Assembly: GCA_022848805.1 (NCBI GenBank)
Contig: JAJISI010000004.1
Coordinates: 1 to 21,606 of the forward strand
Direction: 5' to 3'
DNA length: 21,606 nt
Source of the DNA: Thermoplasmatota archaeon
GTDB lineage: Archaea; Thermoplasmatota; Thermoplasmata; UBA10834
The notes beneath the pieces are model-generated. The model was not told the origin of the DNA and did not search any database. It worked only from the letters and a program-made list of their open reading frames with translations. Both the position numbers and the translations under genes were made by a program. Positions 6,381 through 13,111 of this stretch are shown here, in pieces (position 1 is the stretch's first letter; every line of letters begins with the position of its first letter).

Positions 6381-6733
6381 AACTATGTATACCAACGAAT
6401 AGCGGAGGGCTTGACGACACGGTCAACGACCATTTCGGCAGGGCGCCGACTTTCACCGTGGTAGATACTGAAACGAACGAGGTGCTCGTCGTCAAGAACA
6501 GGAGCGAGCACATGGGAGGGCTCGGGAAACCACCTGAGCACATCGCGAAGACCGGCGCGGGGGTCCTGATCTGCTCAGGGCTGGGAGCGAGGGCCATCGA
6601 CATGTTCGCCCAGTTCGATATCCAGATCTTCGTCGGGGCCACTGGAACCGTCAGAAATGCGATAGACATGTGGAAGGAGGGGAAGCTCACCTCTGCCAGC
6701 CACGACGTCGCGTGTAAGGGGCACCAGCACTGA
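6377..6733 (+). CDS. NifX-like (dinitrogenase Fe-Mo cofactor family) protein 2
   Basis: This 118-residue protein is a second member of the NifX/NifB-C family and is closer to the archaeal core form than the first. It begins MKLCIPTNSGGLDDTVNDHFGR, continues with FTVVDTETNE and ends its domain with GATGTVRNAIDMWKEGKL. The C-terminus (HDVACKGHQH) is a Cys/His cluster typical of single-domain members. I chose ATG 6377 (ATGA overlap with the zinc-ribbon gene); a GTG at 6365 would add four residues. The two NifX paralogues differ in sequence and probably bind different partners or stages of a cofactor. Confidence 0.88.
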   Translation: MKLCIPTNSGGLDDTVNDHFGRAPTFTVVDTETNEVLVVKNRSEHMGGLGKPPEHIAKTGAGVLICSGLGARAIDMFAQFDIQIFVGATGTVRNAIDMWKEGKLTSASHDVACKGHQH

Positions 6734-6746
6734 CAGCTCTCTTGGA

Positions 6747-7595
6747 TTGGGGGGGAAACAAACGCAGATTGCGATTGCGAGCGGCAAGGGGGGCACTGGC
6801 AAGACCCTTCTGGCAACGAATCTCGCTGCTGTAATGGACGACGCGGTCCTTGTGGACCTTGATGTCGAGGAGCCGAACTGCTACCTGTTCCATAAGGGAG
6901 AGGGAGACACTACCGAGGAAGCCTTCAGGCCGGTCCCATCAGTGGACAGTGTCAAGTGCACGCTCTGCGGCAAATGCGGAGAGGTCTGCGAGTTCCACGC
7001 GATCGTCGTATTGCCCAAAGAAGTGATGGTCTTCAAGGAGCTCTGCCACGCATGCGGCGCGTGCTCGTTGTTCTGCCCGGAGGATGCGATAAGCGAGAAG
7101 GACCATCTGATCGGCGACATCGTGTCGACCTCCGGAGATGCTTTCGACCTTCTGTACGGTAGGCTAAGAGTGGGCGAGGCGATGGCCACCCACCTCATAC
7201 AACAGGTCAGGAAACGCATACCTGAAGGCGGACAGATCGTCCTCGACTGCCCGCCCGGAACCTCATGTGCACCCGTTGAGAGCATCCGTGGAGCGGACCT
7301 ATGCATACTTGTCACCGAGCCGACGCCGTTCGGACTCCACGACCTGAAGCTGGCCTTAGGAGTGACCGAGAAGCTGAAGGTGCGCACAGCGGTCTTCATC
7401 AACAAGCATGGGCTGCCGGGTCCGGACATCGACGCGTTCTGCAATGACAACGGAATCCCGGTCATAGGGCGGCTCCCGCTCGACAGGGATATTGCAGAGA
7501 GATACTCCCGAGGAGAGCTCCTGACACAAGTGGCAGACCATCGCCGTGTCTTCGAATCGCTGAGAGACAGGATCAAGGAGATATTGATCACATGA
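6747..7595 (+). CDS. MinD-like ATPase with two inserted 4Fe-4S ferredoxin motifs, copy 1
   Basis: This protein of about 282 residues combines a deviant Walker A P-loop (GKGGTGKT, 13-20) with a ferredoxin insert: C71-x2-C74-x2-C77-x3-C81 and C100-x2-C103-x2-C106-x3-C110. A Walker B-like VLDCPPGTSCAP follows, then VTEPTPFGLHDL. Such proteins are Mrp/MinD relatives thought to act in Fe-S or cofactor transfer or ATP-gated electron transfer; the exact reaction is unknown. The start is uncertain: TTG 6747 opens the frame but the only ribosome-site-like run (seven G) follows it, so a start at ATT 6768 is possible. Its stop overlaps the next ATG. Confidence 0.88.
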   Translation: MGGKQTQIAIASGKGGTGKTLLATNLAAVMDDAVLVDLDVEEPNCYLFHKGEGDTTEEAFRPVPSVDSVKCTLCGKCGEVCEFHAIVVLPKEVMVFKELCHACGACSLFCPEDAISEKDHLIGDIVSTSGDAFDLLYGRLRVGEAMATHLIQQVRKRIPEGGQIVLDCPPGTSCAPVESIRGADLCILVTEPTPFGLHDLKLALGVTEKLKVRTAVFINKHGLPGPDIDAFCNDNGIPVIGRLPLDRDIAERYSRGELLTQVADHRRVFESLRDRIKEILIT

Positions 7596-8473
7596 AGGAA
7601 ATCGTCATCGTAAGCGGGAAGGGCGGAACGGGCAAGACGACCGTGCTCGCGAGGTACGCTGAAATCGCCAACAACGCGGTGGTAGCGGATTGCGACGTCG
7701 ACGCCCCCAACCTGCACATGCTACTGAACCCCAGGATAGCGCACAGGGAGGCGTTCGTCGGCTCGAAGATGGGCGTCGTCGACCCCGATAAGTGCACGAA
7801 TTGCGGCAAGTGCGAAAGCCTGTGCAGGTTCGATGCGATCTCGACCATCGAGGTCGACGGGCGTAAGCGGGCCGACATCGATATCGATAGATGCGAAGGT
7901 TGCGGGGTGTGTGCCCGTGTGTGTCCAGAAGATGCGATCGACCTCCGGGACAGGATTGTCGGCGAGTGGTTCATCTCAGACACCAACTACGGCACGATGA
8001 TACATGCGCTCCTGGAACCTGGAGCGGAGAACTCCGGAAAACTGGTAGCCATGGTGAAGCACAAGGCGAAGAAGACGGCGAAGGATAACGGGGCGGAGCT
8101 GGTGCTGGTGGACGGTCCGCCTGGCATAGGATGCCCGGTCATAGCAGCGCTGGCCGGAGCGAACATCGTCGTCATAGTCTCCGAGCCTACGGTATCAGGC
8201 CTGAGCGATTTCAGGCGGGTCGCGGACCTCGCTGGCGGGTTCAAGATAAAATGTGCCCTCCTGGTGAACAAAGCTGACCTCAACGACGAGATGACGGCAT
8301 CCCTCCTCGAAGAGGCCACCAAGAGAGAGATGCCGTGTATTGGAAGGGTCTCGTATGACGAGGGGCTGATGGCCGCTATGGCAAAAGGGGCGGACGCAGC
8401 CGCGGAGTATCAGGACTGTCCTGCGATAATCGAGATATCCAAGACCTACGACGCACTCCTAGGGCTCCTCTGA
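7592..8473 (+). CDS. MinD-like ATPase with two inserted 4Fe-4S ferredoxin motifs, copy 2
   Basis: This 293-residue paralogue of the preceding ATPase has Walker A GKGGTGKT at 9-16 and DCDVDAPNLH at about 33-42. Two complete 4Fe-4S motifs follow: C68, C71, C74, C78 and C101, C104, C107, C111. Switch-like GPPGIGCPV follows. The two genes overlap by ATGA, so equal production and a heterodimer are likely; MinD-type proteins work as dimers across the P-loop. It is the last gene of the cluster. Downstream, 8484-8496 can form a short hairpin (ATCGG/CCGAT) without a T run. Confidence 0.9.
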   Translation: MKEIVIVSGKGGTGKTTVLARYAEIANNAVVADCDVDAPNLHMLLNPRIAHREAFVGSKMGVVDPDKCTNCGKCESLCRFDAISTIEVDGRKRADIDIDRCEGCGVCARVCPEDAIDLRDRIVGEWFISDTNYGTMIHALLEPGAENSGKLVAMVKHKAKKTAKDNGAELVLVDGPPGIGCPVIAALAGANIVVIVSEPTVSGLSDFRRVADLAGGFKIKCALLVNKADLNDEMTASLLEEATKREMPCIGRVSYDEGLMAAMAKGADAAAEYQDCPAIIEISKTYDALLGLL

Positions 8474-8554
8474 ACGAGACTGTATCGGATGCCGATCATA
8501 TGAGGTAGGGGCATTGGTTACGGCCTGTTTGCCTGAGGAAGTGGCACAGCAAGG

Positions 8555-8576
8555 TTTATAATTTAGGTGCGCCTAA
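8555..8576 (+). promoter_or_regulatory. Leaderless promoter with DtxR/IdeR-type operator
   Basis: A TATA box TTTATAAT (8555-8562) lies 33 nt before the ATG at 8588. Directly after it is TTAGG (8563-8567), four bases TGCG, then CCTAA (8572-8576). The half-sites match those of the classical DtxR/IdeR iron box (TTAGG...CCTAA). The site would cover the space between TATA box and transcription start, so iron-loaded regulator would repress its own gene and feoB. No other copy was noticed in the window. Confidence 0.75.
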
Positions 8577-8587
8577 CTCTCGTTCGC

Positions 8588-9262
8588 ATGGCCTCGGAGA
8601 TATCCGAACAGTATCTCAAAATCGTCTACAACCTGACGGAGGACGGAGGCGCCGCAAAGACGACGGACATGGCGAACGCGCTCGGCGTCACGCCGGCCTC
8701 GGTCACGCAGATGCTTCACAAGTTGGTCAGGGACGGCTACGTCAAGCACGAGCCCTACAAAGGGACGGTGTTGAGTCCGAAGGGCAGGAGGATCGCCAGG
8801 AAGGTTGCCAGGAGACACCGCATCCTGGAGAGGTTCCTAAGCGACGTCGTCGGGGTGGGCGTGGATGTCGGCCACGATCAAGCCTGTAAGATGGAGCATT
8901 CGCTGGGAAAAGAGGCCGAAGAGACGCTATGCAAGATGATGAACCATCCGGTGCTCTGCCCCCATGGTAAGAAGATACCGAAGTGCGAAAGAACCGTCGA
9001 GTGCGAGAAGTGCATGGAGGAGGGGGTCAAGCTGTCGGACCTCGAAGAGGGGAATGAGGCCGTGGTCTCCCATCTGGTTTCCAGAGACAAGGAGGAGCTC
9101 TGCCGCGTACTCGCGATGGGATTTGTCCCTGGCACCCACCTAAGGGTAGAGAAGAAGCTCCCCATGGGAGGACCGATCATAGTCGACTTGAAGGGTGCGA
9201 GGATAGCTATCGCGAGGGACATCGGGGAGGCCCTCCACATGATACGCCAGGGCTCGGGGTGA
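8588..9262 (+). CDS. DtxR/IdeR-family iron-dependent repressor with FeoA-like C-terminal domain
   Basis: This 224-residue regulator has a winged helix (about 1-65; ANALGVTPASVTQMLHKL), a dimerisation and metal-binding domain, and an SH3/FeoA-like C-terminal domain (about 150-222). Ligands align with DtxR: H77, E81 and H96 for one site, and C100, E103 and H104 for the other. The Cys at that place is the iron-type choice (manganese-type MntR has Glu), although the position matching DtxR Met10 is Gln. A Cys-rich segment (C124, C133, C139, C142) is added before the last domain. An in-frame GTG at 8569-8571 region lies inside the operator, so ATG 8588 is preferred. feoB follows after 6 nt. Confidence 0.9.
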   Translation: MASEISEQYLKIVYNLTEDGGAAKTTDMANALGVTPASVTQMLHKLVRDGYVKHEPYKGTVLSPKGRRIARKVARRHRILERFLSDVVGVGVDVGHDQACKMEHSLGKEAEETLCKMMNHPVLCPHGKKIPKCERTVECEKCMEEGVKLSDLEEGNEAVVSHLVSRDKEELCRVLAMGFVPGTHLRVEKKLPMGGPIIVDLKGARIAIARDIGEALHMIRQGSG

Positions 9263-9268
9263 GCGACG

Positions 9269-11164
9269 ATGAAGATATCTCTGGCGGGGAATCCCAACGT
9301 CGGGAAGAGCGTGATTTTCGGCAAACTGACCGGCGTCGGAGTCATCAGCTCCAACTACCCGGGCACGACTGTCGAGTACAGGGAGGGGAGAGCGAGCTTC
9401 GTGGGCATGACCATCGACGTGTTGGACCTTCCAGGATCGTACTCCCTCGCTGGGAACACCGAGGACGAGCGGGTCTCGACGGACATGCTGTACGACCAGA
9501 GGGCCGATGTCGTGATCGATGTCATGGACGCAACCAGGCTCGAGCGGAACCTGGTCCTCCTTTTCGAGCTGATCGAATCAGGATACAGCGTCGTCGCCGC
9601 GCTGAACATGCACGATCTGGCGACGAAGACAGGGCTATCGATCGATGTTGACAAGCTTGAGGCCATACTGAAAATCCCCGTCGTGCCGACGGTGGCCGTG
9701 AAGGACGAGGGGGTCGACGAACTGTTGCACGCGGCGATCCGGCTCAGATCCAGGAGCACCTTCCAGGTCCGTTATGATTCGCATACAGAGAAGATACTGA
9801 CAGAGCTGGCATCGATGCTTCGCCAGGATGATTGGCGCATCCCGTTGAGATCTGTGGCGCTGAGACTCCTGACCGGCGACAACAGGATAATGGAGGCGGC
9901 CGGCAAGCAGGTGACGACCGAAGCCGAACGCCTCAGCGAGAAGTTCGAGGAGGAGCACGGAGAGAGCGTGATCGTACACATCGGAAGGGACCGCTCCGGT
10001 GAAGCTGGACGCATAGCACGGGAGGTCGTCACTCAGGCCAGGCCATCCAGGCACAGGACGGTCTCCGATCTGACGATCAGGCCATTGACTGGAATTCCCA
10101 TCCTCATGCTGGTCCTTGCTGCTACATTCTTGGTGCTAGTGTTCGCCGGCGGAGCCATCGAGAGGGTCCTGGTGGGAGCGTACCAGGATCTGGCACGAGG
10201 TTTCTTCGACGAACTCAAGGCGGGGACGTCGAGCGCGTACCTCAGCGGAGCGTACGAAGGCATCTACATCAGCATCGAGGCGATGCTGGCGCTCGTCATA
10301 CCGTACATCCTAGTATTCTACATCATGCTCTCCCTGCTGGAGGACACGGGCTATCTCGTGAGAGTCGTCTCCCTGCTCGACGGCATAATGCACAAGATCG
10401 GCCTTCATGGAAGAGCGATCATACCCATCGTCGTCGGCTACGGATGCAATGTACCGGCGATCCTCGCGACGAGGGCGATGGGATCGAAGAGAGAGCGGCT
10501 GATACTGGCGACCCTTATCAGCATCTCGGTCCCATGCTCTGCCCAGACCGCGATCATAGTAGGGGCGGTCGGGAACCACGCGGGAGCGGAGTGGGCGCTG
10601 TTACTGTTCGGGATCATGCTCGCGCTGCTTCTCGTGCTCGGGCTCGTGCTGCATCGGGTCATGAAGTTCGAACCGACGGGGCTGTTACTCGAGATACCCG
10701 AGCTGCGCATGCCGACCCTCGGGCAGACGGCGGGAAAAACTTACATCCGAGTCAAGGAGTTCCTCACGATCGCATTCCCTCTGCTCCTGATGGGGAGCAT
10801 AGCGCTCGAGATGCTCATGGCGGAGGGATTGCTGCAGCGATTGGTCGACCCGGCGGAGCCGTTCATGGTGGGGGTTCTCGGGCTTCCGGCGATCACCGTC
10901 ATCGCTCTGATATTCGGGATACTCCGAAAGGAGATGGCGCTCCAGATGCTCATGGTCCTCTTCGGGGTCAGCAACCTCGCCCTGGTCCTCTCGAACGCCC
11001 AGATGTTCACCTTCGCCATCGTGATGGCCATATTCATGCCGTGCCTCGCGGCAGTAGCTGTACTGATTCGGGAGTTCGGGGTCAAGAACGCGGGGGCGAT
11101 CACCGCAGCGTCGATTGCCATCGCGATAGCATTCGGTGCGGTGTCGAACATCATATTAGGATGA
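9269..11164 (+). CDS. feoB: FeoB ferrous iron transporter
   Basis: This 631-residue membrane protein takes up Fe(II) across the cell membrane. The N-terminal GTPase domain has G1 GNPNVGKS (7-14), the switch TT (33-34), G3 DLPG (53-56) and G4 NMHD (113-116). A linker to about residue 270 precedes the membrane part with about eight or more hydrophobic helices, including the conserved GYGCNVPAILATRAM and SVPCSAQTAI regions with their Cys residues. The length suits archaeal FeoB, which are shorter than many bacterial ones. No separate feoA gene exists here; the FeoA-like domain is on the upstream regulator. Only 6 nt separate the two genes, so they share one iron-controlled transcript. Confidence 0.95.
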   Translation: MKISLAGNPNVGKSVIFGKLTGVGVISSNYPGTTVEYREGRASFVGMTIDVLDLPGSYSLAGNTEDERVSTDMLYDQRADVVIDVMDATRLERNLVLLFELIESGYSVVAALNMHDLATKTGLSIDVDKLEAILKIPVVPTVAVKDEGVDELLHAAIRLRSRSTFQVRYDSHTEKILTELASMLRQDDWRIPLRSVALRLLTGDNRIMEAAGKQVTTEAERLSEKFEEEHGESVIVHIGRDRSGEAGRIAREVVTQARPSRHRTVSDLTIRPLTGIPILMLVLAATFLVLVFAGGAIERVLVGAYQDLARGFFDELKAGTSSAYLSGAYEGIYISIEAMLALVIPYILVFYIMLSLLEDTGYLVRVVSLLDGIMHKIGLHGRAIIPIVVGYGCNVPAILATRAMGSKRERLILATLISISVPCSAQTAIIVGAVGNHAGAEWALLLFGIMLALLLVLGLVLHRVMKFEPTGLLLEIPELRMPTLGQTAGKTYIRVKEFLTIAFPLLLMGSIALEMLMAEGLLQRLVDPAEPFMVGVLGLPAITVIALIFGILRKEMALQMLMVLFGVSNLALVLSNAQMFTFAIVMAIFMPCLAAVAVLIREFGVKNAGAITAASIAIAIAFGAVSNIILG

Positions 11165-11179
11165 ACTTCCCGGACGCCG

Positions 11180-12358
11180 TCACCTCACGAACTTCGAGAG
11201 GTCTTCGTCGTCATGCACGTCGGATGGGACGTTGATGACGCCTTTGTAGTCTTCGCACGTCGGCATCATAGCAGCATCCTCCCCATCCCTAACGAGAACG
11301 TATTTGGACTGCGCCCCGGTGACTATCAGAAGGACCTTCACTCTGCCCTCCATCTCAGGCTCGATAGAGCAGCCCCATATCAGACGGCCGTCGTGCCGTA
11401 TCCTGTCAGTGACCCGCCCGGCTGCGGTGGCCGCCTCCTCGATCGTCATGTCGGGTCCGCCGACTATCCTGATGAGGGCTCCCCGGCCCCCTCTGATATC
11501 CATCTTGCCCAACAGCGGTGACTGAAGGGCTTCCTCAACCGCTTCCTCGATGCGCTCCGTCCCCTTCGATGACGACTCACCGACGCCTATGAGAGACACT
11601 CCACCCTCGGTGAGTATCGTCCTGAGGTCGGCGAAATCGACGTTCACGAGGCCCGCGCTCGTCAGCATCTCTGTCAGACCAGATATCGTCTGGACCAAGA
11701 GTTCGTCGGCCACCTTGAAGGCGGCCTGCACAGGAAGCCTAGGCACCAGATCCAGCAAGGTGTCGTTGGGGATGACAATCGTGGTATCGCATATCTTCGC
11801 AAGCTTCGACAGCCCGGCCATCGCGTTCTCCAACCGGACCTCACCCTCGGACTTGAATGGAAGCGTGACGACTCCGATGGTGAGCGCTCCTATGGCCTTC
11901 GCCAGGCGGGACACCACGGCCGAGCTGCTCGTGCCTGTGCCTCCGCCCATGCCCGCCGTGACGAACACAATCTGTGCGCCACGAAGGTAGGAGTTGATGT
12001 CGGCCTCGTTCTCGAGTGCTGCTTTCTCACCCACCTCAGGCTTCGCGCCGGCGCCAAGCCCTCGGGTGAGAAGCTTGCCGAGCAGTATCTTCTTCCCGGC
12101 CCTGATGCCAAGGAGGTGCTTGGCATCCGTGTTCATCGCGCAGATGTCGGCACTGGTCAGGCCTGATTCGGAGCACCTGTCTATGGTGTTAGACCCTGCG
12201 CCTCCGCAGCCCACGACCTTGATGCAGATATCGAGACTCTTCGCTATGCGCTCTATCTCACCCTCATCCGCGCTCTGACCAGGGGTAGACCCGTTCGGTC
12301 CAGAAGGTGGACCTGACAGCGCGCTCTCTATCAGACTCTTAGGCACGACGCATCCCAT
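11180..12358 (-). CDS. ftsZ: FtsZ cell-division GTPase (archaeal FtsZ1 type)
   Basis: This 392-residue tubulin homologue forms the division ring. An N-terminal 40-residue extension precedes VVGCGGAGSNT (48-58) and NTDAKHLL. The GTP signature GMGGGTGTSS is at 136-145, and the T7 catalytic loop NVDFADL at 239-245 (N239, D241, D244). The C-terminal domain GGPDMTIEEAATAAGRV and LIWGCSIEPEMEGRVKVLL resembles archaeal FtsZ1 more than FtsZ2. It converges on feoB with only 15 nt between stops. A TATA-like TTAATAGT (plus 12398-12405) lies 40 nt before the ATG, giving a short leader. Confidence 0.95.
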   Translation of the reverse strand: MGCVVPKSLIESALSGPPSGPNGSTPGQSADEGEIERIAKSLDICIKVVGCGGAGSNTIDRCSESGLTSADICAMNTDAKHLLGIRAGKKILLGKLLTRGLGAGAKPEVGEKAALENEADINSYLRGAQIVFVTAGMGGGTGTSSSAVVSRLAKAIGALTIGVVTLPFKSEGEVRLENAMAGLSKLAKICDTTIVIPNDTLLDLVPRLPVQAAFKVADELLVQTISGLTEMLTSAGLVNVDFADLRTILTEGGVSLIGVGESSSKGTERIEEAVEEALQSPLLGKMDIRGGRGALIRIVGGPDMTIEEAATAAGRVTDRIRHDGRLIWGCSIEPEMEGRVKVLLIVTGAQSKYVLVRDGEDAAMMPTCEDYKGVINVPSDVHDDEDLSKFVR

Positions 12359-12397
12359 CCTGTCGCAATCGTCTACGGCTCAAACGTGCGCGCTCAT

Positions 12398-12405
12398 ACT
12401 ATTAA
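12398..12405 (-). promoter_or_regulatory. TATA-like element for ftsZ
   Basis: On the minus strand the sequence reads CTTAATAGT. Transcription about 25 nt downstream would give a leader of 10-20 nt before the ATG at 12358. The match is weaker than at the other promoters here, and a second candidate (CTATTTATC, near 12496-12503 on the minus strand) could give a longer, structured leader. Confidence 0.35.
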
Positions 12406-12436
12406 GCGGTAACGGTGTGATGGATGGGCCACGCAC

Positions 12437-12554
12437 GCGCGCCCCCGAGCGCAGTGCACGTGGGGACGCGCGCCAGAACCTCATTCTCGAAAACGATAAA
12501 TAGAGCACAGCCCGCTACGACGGATGGAGCGCCATCCCCCTGGGGGAGCTGTGC
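12437..12554. other. G+C-rich intergenic region with strong inverted repeats
   Basis: Between ftsZ and the small membrane-protein gene (12359-12610) no protein gene is seen. Two foldable blocks are present. GCGCGC-CCCC (12437-12446) pairs with GGGG, a bulged A and CGCGCG (12462-12472). GCACAGC (12505-12511) pairs with GCTGTGC (12548-12554) and encloses a second stem, GGATGG (12522-12527) with CCATCC (12532-12537). An ATAAATAG TATA candidate lies between the blocks at 12496-12503. They could be an RNA gene, leader elements on either strand, or protein-binding sites. I cannot assign a family. Confidence 0.4.
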
Positions 12555-12610
12555 CAGGACTTGCGCTTCGATAGGCATTTCCGTCGTCGGATGCAGGGAG
12601 GATTGGTGGG

Positions 12611-12913
12611 GTGAACCGCTCGGGCAAGGCCGCTGCGATCATGATCGTTCTGCTGGCGGTTTCGCTGACTCTCCTTGTCATCATGCCTGCCGAATCTGAT
12701 GATATCGTGGACCAGTTGATGACCTACGCCTCCATCGCCCTCTACGTAGCGGCCCTCTCTCTGGTCGGTCTTGTCATCTACTACCGCCGCAGCAGTCCCG
12801 TCGGAAAGGTTTCAGACGCCCGGGGCTCTGCGGATTCCTATAAGGACTTCGACGACGAGATCTCAGAGATAGAGAGGGAGTTCGAGGCCCTCGAGAGAGA
12901 GGAGAAGAGTTGA
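12611..12913 (+). CDS. Small membrane protein with two helices and acidic coiled-coil tail
   Basis: This 100-residue protein is not recognised. Two hydrophobic segments (about 7-26, AAAIMIVLLAVSLTLLVIMP, and about 39-57, IALYVAALSLVGLVIYY) are separated by a short acidic loop (AESDDIVD). The last about 30 residues are charged and helix-prone (EISEIEREFEALEREE), likely a short coiled coil in the cytoplasm. The GTG at 12611 has GGGAGG about 10 nt upstream. It is probably a single-gene unit, with its own promoter at about 12496, or an adaptor-type protein next to the protease; the latter is only a guess. Confidence 0.65.
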   Translation: MNRSGKAAAIMIVLLAVSLTLLVIMPAESDDIVDQLMTYASIALYVAALSLVGLVIYYRRSSPVGKVSDARGSADSYKDFDDEISEIEREFEALEREEKS

Positions 12914-12929
12914 TCGGCATTCCAGATCC

Positions 12930-13030
12930 GTTATTAAAATCTTATATCGAATATAATGTATAACGGTGTTCATTTCTGTCGGCTCTACGATGTACTGACT
13001 GAAACGAAATTCACCGACATTCTATAATAC
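12930..13030 (+). promoter_or_regulatory. A+T-rich promoter region of the protease gene
   Basis: The gap 12914-13111 has two A+T-rich patches in otherwise G+C-rich DNA. TTATTAAAATC then TTATAT-CGA-ATATAA (12942-12956, an inverted repeat with 6-bp arms) lies first, and CTATAATA near 13022-13029 follows. Either could be the TATA box; the second would leave a leader of roughly 60 nt carrying the strong ribosome site GGGGAGGAG. Confidence 0.4.
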
Positions 13031-13111
13031 GACGGACTTCGCTTAACCGGTGCTCTCGGGGGGAGATGAGCCGAGAGATTGACTTTGAGACGAGAGAGGG
13101 GAGGAGAGATG

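Noticed and set aside
6226..6816. Minus-strand frame of 196 codons opposite NifX-like 2
   Set aside because: It lies antisense to well-supported genes and shows no recognisable domain.
1..8473. Reading the NifX/NifU genes as a nitrogen-fixation cluster
   Set aside because: No nifHDK, nifB, nifEN or nifS-like gene is present, and these families are widespread in archaea that do not fix nitrogen.
8484..8496. Hairpin ATCGG/CCGAT as a terminator of the cofactor cluster
   Set aside because: The stem is only five pairs and no T tract follows; archaeal terminators are mainly T-rich.
10444..11235. Long plus-strand frame of 263 codons overlapping feoB
   Set aside because: It is a shadow frame with Arg/Gly/Asp-rich low-complexity translation inside the clear feoB gene.
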